Source: Clitopilus passeckerianus (taxonomy: Eukaryota; Basidiomycota; Agaricomycetes; Agaricales; Entolomataceae). From it: 40,382 bases of DNA. Positions 1 through 16,595 of this stretch are shown in pieces. Position 1 is the stretch's first letter, and each line of letters starts with the position of its first letter. Position numbers and translations under genes: made by a program. The stretch spans positions 1 to 40,382 of the forward strand of contig CALYLX010000109.1 of assembly GCA_944990035.1 (NCBI GenBank), given 5' to 3'. Under the pieces are notes generated by a model. It saw nothing but the letters and a program-made list of their open reading frames with translations. It was not told the origin of the DNA and did not search any database.

Positions 1-2690
1 CTATAATTTAAAATTAAAATAAAATTTTTTTTAAAATAGTGATGGATTAGTTACTTCTATTAGACCCGAAGCCAGGTGATCTTACCAAGACCAGATTATA
101 ATGGATCGAACGGGTGAGTGTTGCATAACTCTCCGATGAGTTTTGGTAAGCGGTGAAATGCCAATCTGACCTGGTGATAGCTGGTTTTCTACCGAAACAT
201 ATTTAAGTATGACATCCACACAAAATTTATGGAGGTACAGCAAGGCAATTCCCAACAAGTTTAAGGATTGTAGTTTTTAACTATAAATACCTTTTAGGCG
301 TTTAGGTTGTGGGGACCTCGAAAATCTTACCTTTGGAAGCGAATCTCGGAATTACATAAATTGTTGGTGGATATTCGGACTGTTCATGCTAAGTTGGGCA
401 GTCAAGACGGAAACAGCCGAGAACACAGATCAAGGTCCCAAATGATTGTTAAGTGAAATTAAGGACGTAGCAATATCGTATACAGCTGTGAAGTGAGCCT
501 GGTAGTCGCTACTTTTAATGATCGTATGTAACAACGCATCAGCAGTCTAGATAGTAGCGCCGAAAATTTAACGGGTCTTAAACAATCAACCGATATCGTG
601 TTGGTTTAGAATAAAAAAATTAAATTTGTTCTAAATCTAGGTAGTAGAACATTCAGTATAACTTATAAAAAGATTGTGTTTCATTATCTTAAAGTTACTG
701 AAGAGAGAATGCTGACATGAGTAACGTAAAGAAGTTTTAATACTTCTCGCCGAATACGAAAGGTTTTCAATGTAATGTTTAACATAATTGTATTAATGCG
801 GCCTCTAAGGTCCAGAACCAAAGTTCTGGCTGATGAGTATATAATAGAAAGTCCTTTTTAATTTAAAGGACCAGGAAAATAATATTATTTTTTATATTCT
901 TTTTATATTTATATAAAAACTTTATAAATTATACTACCGTACCCTAATCCGACACAGGTTCGTAGGTAGAGTATACTAAGGCGAAGAGCTAAAAGTTGTT
1001 AAGGAACTCGGCAAATTCACCTCATAAGTTTGACGAAAAGAGGAACCGCATATTGTTTAACTAAAAATTAAGCATAAGGCGGTGGCACAGAATAGGAGGC
1101 CCCGACTGTTTACTAAAAACACATCACAGTGCAATCATTAATATGATAGTATACTGTGTGAAATTTGCCCGATGCCATTAATATAAAAGAGGTTATAGGA
1201 AACTGTGACTAATTGAAAATCTGGTTAATAGCGGTCTTAACTATGAGGATCCTAAGGTAGCAAAATAAATTGGCCATTAAATGTGGTCCGGTATCAATAA
1301 TGTAACGATGGTCTCACTGTCTCTACAACTTGCTCAGTGAAATTGAATTACGCGTGCAGATGCGCGTTACCTCCAGGGGGACGGGAAGACCCTATGCAGC
1401 TTTACTGTAGTTAGTTATCACATGAATCTAGAACAACCTTTTTCAATAGAAAATAGATAAGTCGAAAGACGAATATTGGAAACCTTATAATTAAGGTTGG
1501 GTTTGTGTTTACCTTGACCTTATACAAATAGGAAGGGAGAGTTGACTAATTGGCAGTTTGACTGGGGCGGTCGTCTTTAATAGAGTAGCAAAGTACATCC
1601 AAATAGATATAAATAATTATTAAAAATAAAGCATTTATGCTTAATACAAAAAACTTATTTTCTTTATTAAAATATAATCAAAGTTTAATTAAATAATAAC
1701 CAAAAGTTTTTTTAATACTTAACCAAAATTTTATTAGAGAGAAAAGTACATAGATTAAAAAAATAAAAACTTTCTCTTTCGGCTAATATATTTTATGCTT
1801 ATTTAATTATGAGTATATATGTATATTAGTGATCCCTTTGTAAATATTATATTTATTTAGGGTCAAGAGTTAGGCTATAAATTAACCATATAAATTTTTT
1901 AAAGGTATAGCTAGAAATTGAATGGAGATCAATCAACCAGTGAAGGGTTGCGCAGAGTATAATGGCGGTAAGCATGCTTAACTGAAAGACCTAAAAGTCG
2001 CACAGATACGTAAGTAGGGCATAGTGACCCCTCGCTATAATATGGGATAGACGGGGATCAATTGATAAAAGTTACGCTAGGGATAACAGGCTGATAGCCG
2101 ACGAGAGTACACATTGTCTCGGCTGTTTGGCACCTCGATGTCGACTCAACCTATCCTCCGGGGGAAGAAGCTTGGAAGGGTTCGGCTGTTCGCCGATTAA
2201 AAGGTTACGTGAGTTGGGTTTAATACGACGTGAGTCAGTATGGTCCCTATCTTCTGGAGGAATAATTAGTAAAAAGGGTCAGACCTTCTAGTACGAAAGG
2301 ACCAATAGGCTGTGTTTCTCTAGTGTACCAATTGTTAATACTGTTTTGCAGGGACTTTATCACTAATAAAATAGTGGTAGGGGAAAATCCTTTTTAACTT
2401 TTTTTTGCGAAAAAGTTTTTAGATTTAAATACCTTAGCCGCAAGGCAGAGGTTATGATTAAGAAGGTTCAAAACAGGAGTGCATAGTTGGGTAGCCACAA
2501 ACATAATAGATAAGTGCTGAATGTCTATAAAGCAAGAATCTAAGCCCTGGATACTAATAGTTAACTTTATTTTTAAATTTTATTTAAAAAGGTTAATTTA
2601 ATTAAGAAATAGAACATTTCTAGATAGGCTGCAAATGTGCTTATTGTAAAATATTAGTTTAGCAGTACTAATTTATAAAAACTAGATGTT
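1..2690 (+). rRNA. rnl: Large-subunit rRNA (rnl), 3' part
   Basis: Continues the gene that starts near 39,540 and runs through the end of the window, so the circle is cut inside rnl. Recognisable 23S landmarks in order: the GACCCGAAGCCAGGTGAT stretch near 63, the peptidyl-transferase region (ACGGGAAGACCCTATGCAGC near 1380; GCTAGGGATAACAGGCTGAT near 2075), the sarcin-ricin loop AGTACGAAAGGACC near 2290, and a 3' end resembling GGTACTAATGA near 2660. Between about 1605 and 1900 the conserved sequence gives way to AT-rich filler, which I read as an expanded variable helix rather than an intron, because no group I core or ORF is visible there. The 3' boundary is approximate. Spliced length with the 5' part is about 3.5 kb. 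Confidence 0.95.
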
Positions 2691-2756
2691 AACGGTTGTT
2701 ATTATATTTATATATATTTTTTGTTTTGGTATTTATACCAGGGCTCCTAGTGCTTG

Positions 2757-2822
2757 CGTGCCTACTAGCTTGCAAATAAAAAAACTTTTTTTTATTGCAC
2801 TGGCGCTAGCGCGGCGCCTTCG
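2757..2822. repeat. GC-rich cluster downstream of rnl
   Basis: A spacer island with GCGCTAGCGCGGCGCC and several GCTAGC/TTGCGTGC palindromic pieces in otherwise AT-rich sequence. It resembles the GC-rich hairpin elements found elsewhere in this genome. No gene is seen between rnl and trnV apart from a degenerate tRNA-like element at 2930. Confidence 0.6.
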
Positions 2823-2929
2823 TATTTACATAAAAATAAAATTATCGGACAAATAATTAATAATTAAAAGAAAACGATCAAAAACAATACAGTTATTTAT
2901 TTTTTAAGTAAACTGAAGAAAAGTAAAAG

Positions 2930-2985
2930 TAAACAAGGCATTGGTGCCTAAAATTTTTCTTTAGAGTTCGAGTCTCTTTTGTTTA
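2930..2985 (+). pseudogene. tRNA-like remnant with GC-element insert
   Basis: A perfect 7-bp acceptor stem (TAAACAA with TTGTTTA) and a T arm (AGAG TTCGAGT CTCT) bracket only 26 bases, too few for D and anticodon arms. The middle contains AAGGCATTGGTGCC, which looks like the ACAAGGCACC-type GC element. I read this as a tRNA remnant rebuilt by insertion and deletion. It is unlikely to be functional, but an armless tRNA is not excluded. Confidence 0.35.
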
Positions 2986-3074
2986 ATATCGTGTTTCAAA
3001 GATAGTGTTATAAAAAATTAAAAAAATTAATACTTAGCTGGCGAAGTATAGCGCATTGCTAGCCTAGTATTAAA

Positions 3075-3145
3075 AGGGGGTTAGCTTAGCGGTTGAAGCG
3101 TTAATTTTACACATTAAAGAGAAAGGTTCGATTCCTTTACTCCCT
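3075..3145 (+). tRNA. trnV: tRNA-Val(UAC)
   Basis: Seven-base-pair acceptor AGGGGGT/ACTCCCT, anticodon stem TTAAT/ATTAA with loop TTTACAC (anticodon TAC), and T arm AAAGG TTCGATT CCTTT. Confidence 0.9.
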
Positions 3146-3660
3146 AGATTAGTATAATATATATTTATACCTAAGAATCTTACATCAAAGAAAAATCTTA
3201 AGAAGCTGAGTGTTTCATTATTCTTACTTAAAAGATTATGAACTATATTATCGCTATTTAAAAACTAAATAAATAATAAATACTAATAAATACTCAGCAT
3301 ATAGACCTAGAATTAAATTAGTCGCTTCTTCTGCGAAGCAATAAGAATAAGAAGTTTGCAAGGTTAAAAATTTTTAGTGAAAATTTGTTTTAGTAGTTTA
3401 TTAATGCTGCGACCATTATTAACACAAAATTACAGCTCTATAAATTAATTAAATTTGACGTATCGCTTTGCTTCCTTCTTCTTTCTTTTTAGCACCAGGG
3501 TCCCGTAGGGGCAGGTGCGGTGCCTTGTTTACTCTTTACTTCAGACTTCTAACTTCTGAGCCAAAGGGACAAAAAGACAAAAAGAAAAGACAAAGTAGAA
3601 AAGGATAAAGATATAGCAAAAAATTAAAAAGTAAATTAAGATCGAAAAATCTAATAAAAA
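3146..3660. other. Non-coding spacer before cox2
   Basis: AT-rich spacer of about 515 bases without a gene. It contains a full-length GC-rich nested hairpin element at 3491-3528. Its last ~60 bases form the cox2 leader with AAATTAAGATCGAAAA, which is copied at 4640. Confidence 0.7.
3491..3528 (+). repeat. Nested GC-rich hairpin element, full copy
   Basis: Structure is AGCACCAGG + GTCCCGTAGGGGC + AGGTGCGGTGCCTTG. The inner GTCCCGTAGGGGC folds as CCC/GGG, and the outer GCACC pairs with GGTGC. Matching copies occur at 32,949, 33,752 (inverted) and 35,504. Confidence 0.85.
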
Positions 3661-4419
3661 ATGACACTATTTTCAAATTTTAATACTGTTTTTAATGATG
3701 CAGCTCAACCTTGGCAATTAGGTTTCCAAGATAGTGCAGCTCCAGGTTTCACGGGACTAGTTACATTACATAATACTATTGGATTCTATTTAATAGTTAT
3801 TAGTTTTGCTGTTTTCTGGGTTCTATTTTCTTTAGCTTATAATTATAGTTCAACTAAAAACCCTATAGCCTATAAATATTTAACACACGGAACTGTATTA
3901 GAATTAATATGGACAATTACACCAGCATTACTTTTAATTGCAATTGCTTTCCCTTCTTTCAGATTATTGTATTTAATGGATGAAGTTATTTCACCTACTC
4001 TTACAATTAAAGTTGTAGGGCACCAATGGTACTGGAGTTACGAATACTCAGATTTCATCACAGATGAAGGAGATTCTATTGATTTTGATTCTTACATGGT
4101 ACCAGAATCTGATTTAGAATTAGGGCAATTTAGATTATTAGATGTAGATAATAAATTAATAATACCTGTAGATTGCCATATTAGATTAATTCTTACTGGT
4201 GCAGATGTTATCCATTCTTTTGCTGTACCTTCATTAGGTTTAAAATTAGATGCAGTACCAGGAAGATTAAATCAAGTTTCTTTCTTAGCTGAAAGAACTG
4301 GAACTTTCTACGGTCAATGCTCTGAAATTTGTGGAGTTTGGCATGGGTTTATGCCTATAGTAGTTGAAGCAGTTTCTTCTCCTGACTTCTTAGTATGGAT
4401 AGATTCAGCTTCTCAATAA
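3661..4419 (+). CDS. cox2: Cytochrome c oxidase subunit 2
   Basis: Encodes the 252-residue CuA-bearing subunit of complex IV in the inner membrane, which accepts electrons from cytochrome c. Two N-terminal membrane segments (about residues 38-62 and 80-105) are followed by an intermembrane-space domain. The CuA site is visible as CSEICGVWHGFM near residues 220-231 (C220, C224, H228, M231), with the upstream DVIHSFAVPSLG histidine and the aromatic GHQWYWSYEYSD patch. Length is normal for fungi. The ATG follows an AAGATCGAAAAATC leader duplicated before the orphan ORF at 4678. The stop is TAA and all Trp codons are TGG. A perfect 30-base palindrome lies 45 bases downstream. Confidence 0.98.
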   Translation: MTLFSNFNTVFNDAAQPWQLGFQDSAAPGFTGLVTLHNTIGFYLIVISFAVFWVLFSLAYNYSSTKNPIAYKYLTHGTVLELIWTITPALLLIAIAFPSFRLLYLMDEVISPTLTIKVVGHQWYWSYEYSDFITDEGDSIDFDSYMVPESDLELGQFRLLDVDNKLIIPVDCHIRLILTGADVIHSFAVPSLGLKLDAVPGRLNQVSFLAERTGTFYGQCSEICGVWHGFMPIVVEAVSSPDFLVWIDSASQ

Positions 4420-4464
4420 ATTAAAATAATTAAAACCCCCTGACGGGTACAGGCTCAGGATAGG

Positions 4465-4494
4465 AGCATTAAAAATAAATTTATTTTTAATGCT
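4465..4494. terminator. Perfect 30-base palindrome after cox2
   Basis: Bases 4465-4479 are exactly the reverse complement of 4480-4494 (arms AGCATTAAAAATAAA). It could fold into a hairpin at the 3' end of the cox2 transcript, as an RNA processing or termination signal, or into a DNA cruciform. The function is inferred from position only. Confidence 0.45.
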
Positions 4495-4677
4495 TCATAT
4501 TTATATCTTAAATAATATGTTTTAATTTTATATAAGGAAATTTTTTATAATAGCTGCTAAGCAGCTATTAATTACAACACTACAGCTATTTAATTAGGCA
4601 ACACCGTTTTTGCTTCATAGTTCTAATTCTAATTAAATTAAAAAAGTAGATTAAGATCGAAAAGTATAAAATTTAAT

Positions 4678-4855
4678 ATGAAAAAATTTTTATTTAGAAG
4701 TATTGCGTCAGCGCGGAGTGGTCTTAAAAAGGTCTATTAATTCCAACTTAACCTCAAAAACTTATACTCTTTCAACGAAAAACAATAATAAGGGTATTAA
4801 GAGTATTAAGTGGCTTAGTTTTGAACCTTATCTTGATAAGGTTATTTTAAAGTAA
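4678..4855 (+). pseudogene. Orphan ORF behind a copied cox2 leader, frame broken
   Basis: The ATG at 4678 lies 24 bases after TTAAGATCGAAAA, a near-copy of the cox2 leader. Frame 1 reads MKKFLFRSIASARSGL and stops at 4738-4740. A +1 shift near 4712-4717 opens a second frame running to TAA at 4853-4855, with a Lys/Ser/Asn-rich stretch containing KSIKWLSFEPYLDKVILK. The frame change coincides with GCGTCAGCGCGG, a piece of the GC-rich element family, so insertion of such an element may have broken the gene. No function is recognised. An N-terminal fragment of a plasmid-type polymerase is conceivable but not shown. Confidence 0.4.
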
Positions 4856-4970
4856 CCGTTTTAATTTTACATATTTCCCTATTAATGTTTTTTAAAAGAT
4901 ACTAACTTTATTTTTTAGTTTTCTAGCTTTAGCTAGAGGGGTATAAAATAATATTTATTTTTTTTTTTAA

Positions 4971-5053
4971 TGAGCAGTAAAGGAATCGAACCTTTTACGG
5001 ATTTAACCAATTCTTTTACAGAGAATCACCATTACCAATCGGATCACCTGCCC
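4971..5053 (-). tRNA. trnY: tRNA-Tyr(GUA)
   Basis: On the minus strand, anticodon stem ATTCT/AGAAT encloses loop CTGTAAA (GTA). A 13-base variable region makes it class II, as is common for tRNA-Tyr. T arm AAAGG TTCGATT CCTTT. The acceptor has one mismatch at its inner end. Confidence 0.85.
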
Positions 5054-5198
5054 TATAATTTTTTTTTTTAGTTAGTTTATTTTATTATTTTAAAAATATA
5101 AGAGGGGTTTTCCTCTTCTAATAATAAAAAACTTCTTTTTTATTTATACTTATTCTGTTAAAAAATAAGTAAAGATGAAATTATAATATCTTAAATAA

Positions 5199-6055
<857 letters not shown>

Positions 6056-6324
6056 TTATATAAATAATAATAGCGTCTAACATATTAAATTTTTTTTTAA
6101 TTAATTTTTTTGTCCTTATACTCAATTTATCTATTTTTTTTTTTTATAAATTTTAATACTCTTTTAGTATCATTTTTTATTAGAATAAAAATTTTAATAT
6201 TCTTTTCATTCTATGCACCTTTAATGAAGAAAATAGAAACTCAATATTTAATATAGGCTTTTTTTTTTAAGTTAGTCTTAAAACTTTTTACGTGCTAGCG
6301 GAAACATAGGGAGGGTTATAAAGA

Positions 6325-6388
6325 TAAAAATTCCATAGAAAGTAAAGGTATTGAACCTCTGTTATAATACTATAGATTATTAGATACA
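6325..6388 (-). pseudogene. tRNA 3'-half-like remnant
   Basis: The minus strand shows a possible anticodon arm (ATAAT CTATAGT ATTAT) and a T arm (AGAGG TTCAATA CCTTT). There is no D arm and no 5' partner for the 3' strand ACTTTCT. I read it as a decayed tRNA within the tRNA cluster. Confidence 0.3.
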
Positions 6389-6472
6389 AAGTGTATAAAA
6401 AAAATTATTTTTTTATTATTAATTTAGCGCTTTTATTTTCATGAGTCTAAGAAAAAAATTATACTAATAAAG

Positions 6473-6545
6473 GGTAAGGTCAGAGATTTGAACTCTGAAC
6501 ATCGTCGCCACAAGACGTCATTTTGCCAATTAAACTAATCTTACC
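6473..6545 (-). tRNA. trnH: tRNA-His(GUG)
   Basis: Anticodon loop TTGTGGC (GTG) on a CGTC/GACG stem, T arm CAGAG TTCAAAT CTCTG, and an extra 5' G opposite a discriminator C, as expected for tRNA-His. Confidence 0.88.
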
Positions 6546-6578
6546 TTAAAATATATAATTAGTTATATATTTTTTTTT

Positions 6579-6650
6579 TGATCCTTATCAGATTTGAACT
6601 GATCCTAGCTTCTTGAAGGGGAGCTGTACGAACCACTATACTAAAGGACC
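6579..6650 (-). tRNA. trnE: tRNA-Glu(UUC)
   Basis: Acceptor GGTCCTT/AAGGATC, anticodon loop CCTTCAA (TTC) and T arm ATCAG TTCAAAT CTGAT. The anticodon stem has one C-A mismatch. Confidence 0.87.
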
Positions 6651-6779
6651 TTAATATTTGCGCCGGGGAAATCTGAAACGTTATTACCTAAATTAAAATT
6701 TAATTTTAATCTCTTTTTATTTTAGCTGTTTGCATAAAGTAAGTTTTATAAATATTTATATAATAAAAAAATATTTTAT

Positions 6780-6864
6780 TACGAACAAAGAGACTCGAAC
6801 TCTTAAGGGATACCTCCCACTTCTGCTTAAGAGAAGATTGTTTACCAAATTTCAACATGTTCGC
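6780..6864 (-). tRNA. trnL: tRNA-Leu(UAA)
   Basis: Acceptor GCGAACA/TGTTCGT, anticodon stem CTTCT/AGAAG with loop CTTAAGC (TAA), and a long variable arm (class II). Confidence 0.92.
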
Positions 6865-6983
6865 TGTAAAATATATATAAAAATTTTACTTTATTTACTA
6901 TAATAATAAAAATGTGCTGACGCCTTGCTTCGCCATTCCCTACTAATAAATTTAAATTATATATTTTTTTATATTATATTTAA

Positions 6984-7058
6984 TAGATCTTAAGAGGGTT
7001 CGAACCCCTGTAAAAAGTATTAACAGTACCTCGCTTAAACCACTCAGCCATAAGATCT
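6984..7058 (-). tRNA. trnN: tRNA-Asn(GUU)
   Basis: Acceptor AGATCTT/AAGATCT and anticodon stem AGGTA/TACTT with loop CTGTTAA (GTT). The D arm (GGCTGAGTGGTTTAAGC) looks like that of class II tRNAs, but the variable region is short. This is the only Asn tRNA in the window. Confidence 0.82.
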
Positions 7059-7169
7059 TATTTATTAATTTTCTACTCCTTTTAAAATAAATTTTTTATA
7101 TTAACTTTTCGCTTTAAGGCTTGCGATTTAATTTTCTTTTTAGTTAAATTAATTATTATTTAAAAAATA

Positions 7170-7244
7170 CACGGTAGGCGCGGCTCGAACGCGCAATATG
7201 TCTCCCACCCAAAAGGAGCGACTGTCCATTTTGTCATCTACCGT
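7170..7244 (-). tRNA. trnP: tRNA-Pro(UGG)
   Basis: Acceptor ACGGTAG/CTACCGT, anticodon stem CTCCT/GGGAG with loop TTTGGGT (TGG), and T arm GCGCG TTCGAGC CGCGC. Confidence 0.9.
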
Positions 7245-7256
7245 TTAGAGGTATAA

Positions 7257-7344
7257 TAGGGCATTGTGAGATTTGAACTCACGACTTTTTTAAAGTACTC
7301 GTTTTCAAAACGAGCGCCATAAACCAGACTCGACCAAATGCCCT
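7257..7344 (-). tRNA. trnS: tRNA-Ser(UGA)
   Basis: Acceptor AGGGCAT/ATGCCCT, anticodon stem CTCGT/ACGAG with loop TTTGAAA (TGA), and a class II variable arm. Confidence 0.92.
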
Positions 7345-7374
7345 TAATAAAAATTTTACTACCTTTTTTATTTT

Positions 7375-7411
7375 GCACCTTTCCATTCGGGACCCTTACG
7401 AGAGTGCCTTG
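7375..7411. repeat. Diverged GC-rich element in tRNA block
   Basis: GCACC at one end, CGGGACCC in the middle and GTGCCTTG at the other end follow the layout of the full element at 3491, with substitutions. Confidence 0.55.
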
Positions 7412-7457
7412 TACAATATTTAGCATTCATTTTTTTAATTTCGCTAGAGTAGAATAA

Positions 7458-7530
7458 TAAGACCTAAGGGAGTTGAACCCTTATAATATCCATTATGAGC
7501 GAACTGCATTAACCATTATGCTAAAGTCTT
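7458..7530 (-). tRNA. trnM: tRNA-Met(CAU), elongator-like loop
   Basis: Acceptor AAGACTT/AGGTCTT and anticodon loop CTCATAA. Two more CAU tRNAs occur at 17,572 and 28,923 with loop CTCATGA. Together they probably serve initiator Met, elongator Met and AUA-reading Ile. Assignment among them is uncertain. Confidence 0.75.
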
Positions 7531-7698
7531 TATATTGTATACTTTTTGTTTTTATAAAAATAAATACTTCTTTTACTTATTTATTTTTTTAGTCTCAATA
7601 CTAATTCTTCTTTTAAACTAAAAAAAATATAAAAAGCGAAAAAACAAAAATATTATTTTAAAAGAAATAGATAGTTTAGAAAAAAGTAGGTAAATAAA

Positions 7699-7769
7699 AC
7701 GAGTATAGTTAAGTGGTATAACTTCTACCTTCCAAGTAGACTTCCTCAGTTCGAATCTGAGTACTCGTA
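7699..7769 (+). tRNA. trnG: tRNA-Gly(UCC)
   Basis: Acceptor ACGAGTA/TACTCGT, anticodon stem TCTAC/GTAGA with loop CTTCCAA (TCC), and a good T arm. Confidence 0.93.
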
Positions 7770-7836
7770 AATTTTATATTTTTTAATATAAAAATTTTAA
7801 TTATATAAATAGCCAAAATAAAAAAAATTATTAACA

Positions 7837-8603
7837 ATGTTACAAACTTTTATTTTATCACCTTTAAACCAATTCGAAGTTGTTAGTTTAATAGGATTAA
7901 ATGCCCCTATCTTAGGTCACCTAAATTTAACTTTAACTAATTTAGGATTATACTCTTGCTTTATTTTATTAATTGTATTAGGAATACACTTATACGGTAA
8001 TAATGACTCAAAATTAATACCAAATAAATGGTCTATATCTTTAGAATCTTCATTTGCAAGCTTGAATGCAATGGTTAGAGAACAAATTGGAGCAAACAGT
8101 GAAGTTTATTTACCTTTTGTATACTCTTTATTCTTCTTTATTTTAGTTGGTAATCTAATATCTAATGTTCCTTATTCATTTGCAGTAACAGCAAGTGGAG
8201 TAGTTTCTTTAGGGTTAAGTGTTACAATCTTTATTGGTGTAACAATTTTAGCTTTATCAATTCATAAAGTAAAATTCTTCTCATTCTTCATACCAGCTGG
8301 AACTCCTTTAGCTTTAGTACCTTTATTGGTTTTAATTGAATTAGTTTCATATTTAGCTAGAGCAGTTTCTCTAGGAGTAAGACTTTTGCTAATATCGTGG
8401 CTGGACATACATTATTAAAAATACTTTCTACTTACTTATTTAAATTATTCTCAGGAAGCTTAATAGTTGCAGTAGTTACTTTAATTCCTTTTGTAATTTT
8501 CTTAGCTTTAATTGGTTTAGAATTAGCAGTATCTTTAATCCAGGCCTTTGTATTCACATTATTAGTATGTTCTTATTTAAGAGACGCTATAAGCTTACAT
8601 TAA
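7837..8603 (+). CDS. atp6: ATP synthase subunit 6 (a), apparent -1 frameshift
   Basis: Stator subunit a of F0, which forms the proton half-channels against the c-ring. Frame 1 covers 7837-8418. It reads correctly through RAVSLGVRL, which holds the essential Arg, and then goes off into an unrelated tail. The true C-terminal part (FANIVAGHTLLK through SYLRDAISLH) is in the -1 frame to TAA at 8601-8603. The break is at 8383-8388, CTTTTG, where one more T would restore CTT TTT GCT. Corrected length is about 255 residues, normal for fungi. Either the sequence lacks one T, or the mRNA is edited or read with a -1 slip. atp8 and nad5 show the same kind of break. Confidence 0.93.
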
Positions 8604-8798
8604 TTTAAATTAAATATTAAAAAAAAAAATTTTTTTTTTTTAAGCTGCACCCCCTTTTTTTTATGTTTACAATAAAAAAATAAATTAAGTGAAGGCTGCT
8701 TCGCGCTGGGGTCATCCTTTTTTTATAAAAAAAAAATTCTTTTTTTTTAAGTAGTTATTTATTAATCTTATATTAAAAAAAAAAAGATTAGTATAAAA

Positions 8799-8850
8799 CA
8801 AGGCACCGCATCAGGTATCCTGGTGCTTGCGAGCGTGCAAAGCTAGCGTG
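8799..8850 (+). repeat. GC-rich element before trnK
   Basis: CAAGGCACCGCATCAGG, then CCTGGTGCTTGCGAGCG and AGCTAGCG, in an otherwise T/A-run spacer between atp6 and trnK. The GGCACC and GGTGC ends match the family. Confidence 0.6.
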
Positions 8851-8859
8851 AATTAATTC

Positions 8860-8934
8860 AGAAAACAGAACTCGAGTGGTTTGAGTGTCCCCCTTTTAAG
8901 GGGAAAGTTCTGGTTCGAGCCCAGGTGTTTTCTA
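8860..8934 (+). tRNA. trnK: tRNA-Lys(UUU)
   Basis: Acceptor AGAAAAC/GTTTTCT, anticodon stem TCCCC/GGGGA with loop CTTTTAA (TTT), and T arm CTGG TTCGAGC CCAG. Confidence 0.93.
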
Positions 8935-8980
8935 AAAAAAAAGAAAAGTTTTTCTTTTTAAATTTATTATTATGGGCTAA

Positions 8981-15953
<6,973 letters not shown>

Positions 15954-16419
15954 ATTATTTTGAAAAATCTAATTAATATAAATAAAAAAATAATTAGATT
16001 TTATAAAGGTACAACTATATTATTTATTATAGTAGAATCAATACTTTGCTTAGCTTTGCTTAGCTTTGCTTATTATTAATTTTATTTTTTACTTCCCAAT
16101 ATATAATTATTGTGTTTAAATAATAAAATTTTACCCCTCTCTCTTCAATTCGCACTTTTGCGTATTTTTTTTTGTCTTTGGGGGCTTTATGTTGAGACAA
16201 TAAAAATAATAATAAGTATATAATTAATTTAATTAGACTATCTAAATTTAAATTAATTATAACTATCTAAATTTCTCATTTATAATTTTAATATAGTTTA
16301 TAAAAACTATATTTTAAGGCTCAAATTAAAAAAAGGGCAGAGAAATCTCTTTAAAGCTCAAAATGAAATAATTCTTTAATTTTGAATTTAGAGAAAAAAA
16401 TATATAATTTATATAAAAT
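15954..16419. other. Spacer between cox1 and atp8
   Basis: AT-rich, no gene seen. It contains three copies of a 10-base unit TTTGCTTAGC at about 16,045-16,075. Confidence 0.6.
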
Positions 16420-16595
16420 ATGCCTCAATTAATACCCTTTTTTTTCTTTAATCAACTATTATTTGCTTTTCTAGTATTATTCTCTATAATCTTTATTTTT
16501 CTAAATATATTTTACCAACATTTACTTTACAACAAGTAATTAGAACTTATATTACTAAATTAAGTAAAAAATTAATAGTTATATATTATATATAA
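16420..16595 (+). CDS. atp8: ATP synthase subunit 8, apparent -1 frameshift
   Basis: Small membrane subunit of the F0 stator, recognised by the family start MPQLIPFFFFNQLLFAF and a single hydrophobic helix. Frame 1 continues only to TAA at 16,537-16,539 (39 residues) with an atypical end. After ATTTTT at 16,496-16,500, the -1 frame gives the expected SKYILPTFTLQQVIRTYITKL tail and ends at TAA 16,593-16,595, about 58 residues in total. One missing T, RNA editing or ribosomal slippage would explain it. It lies between cox1 and the trnC cluster. Confidence 0.85.

Noticed and set aside
1605..1900. Possible intron in rnl domain V
   Set aside because: No group I core blocks or ORF; more likely an expanded AT-rich helix.
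7238..7426. 62-codon minus-strand ORF over the trnP/trnS region
   Set aside because: It overlaps two well-formed tRNAs; a shadow of structured RNA genes.
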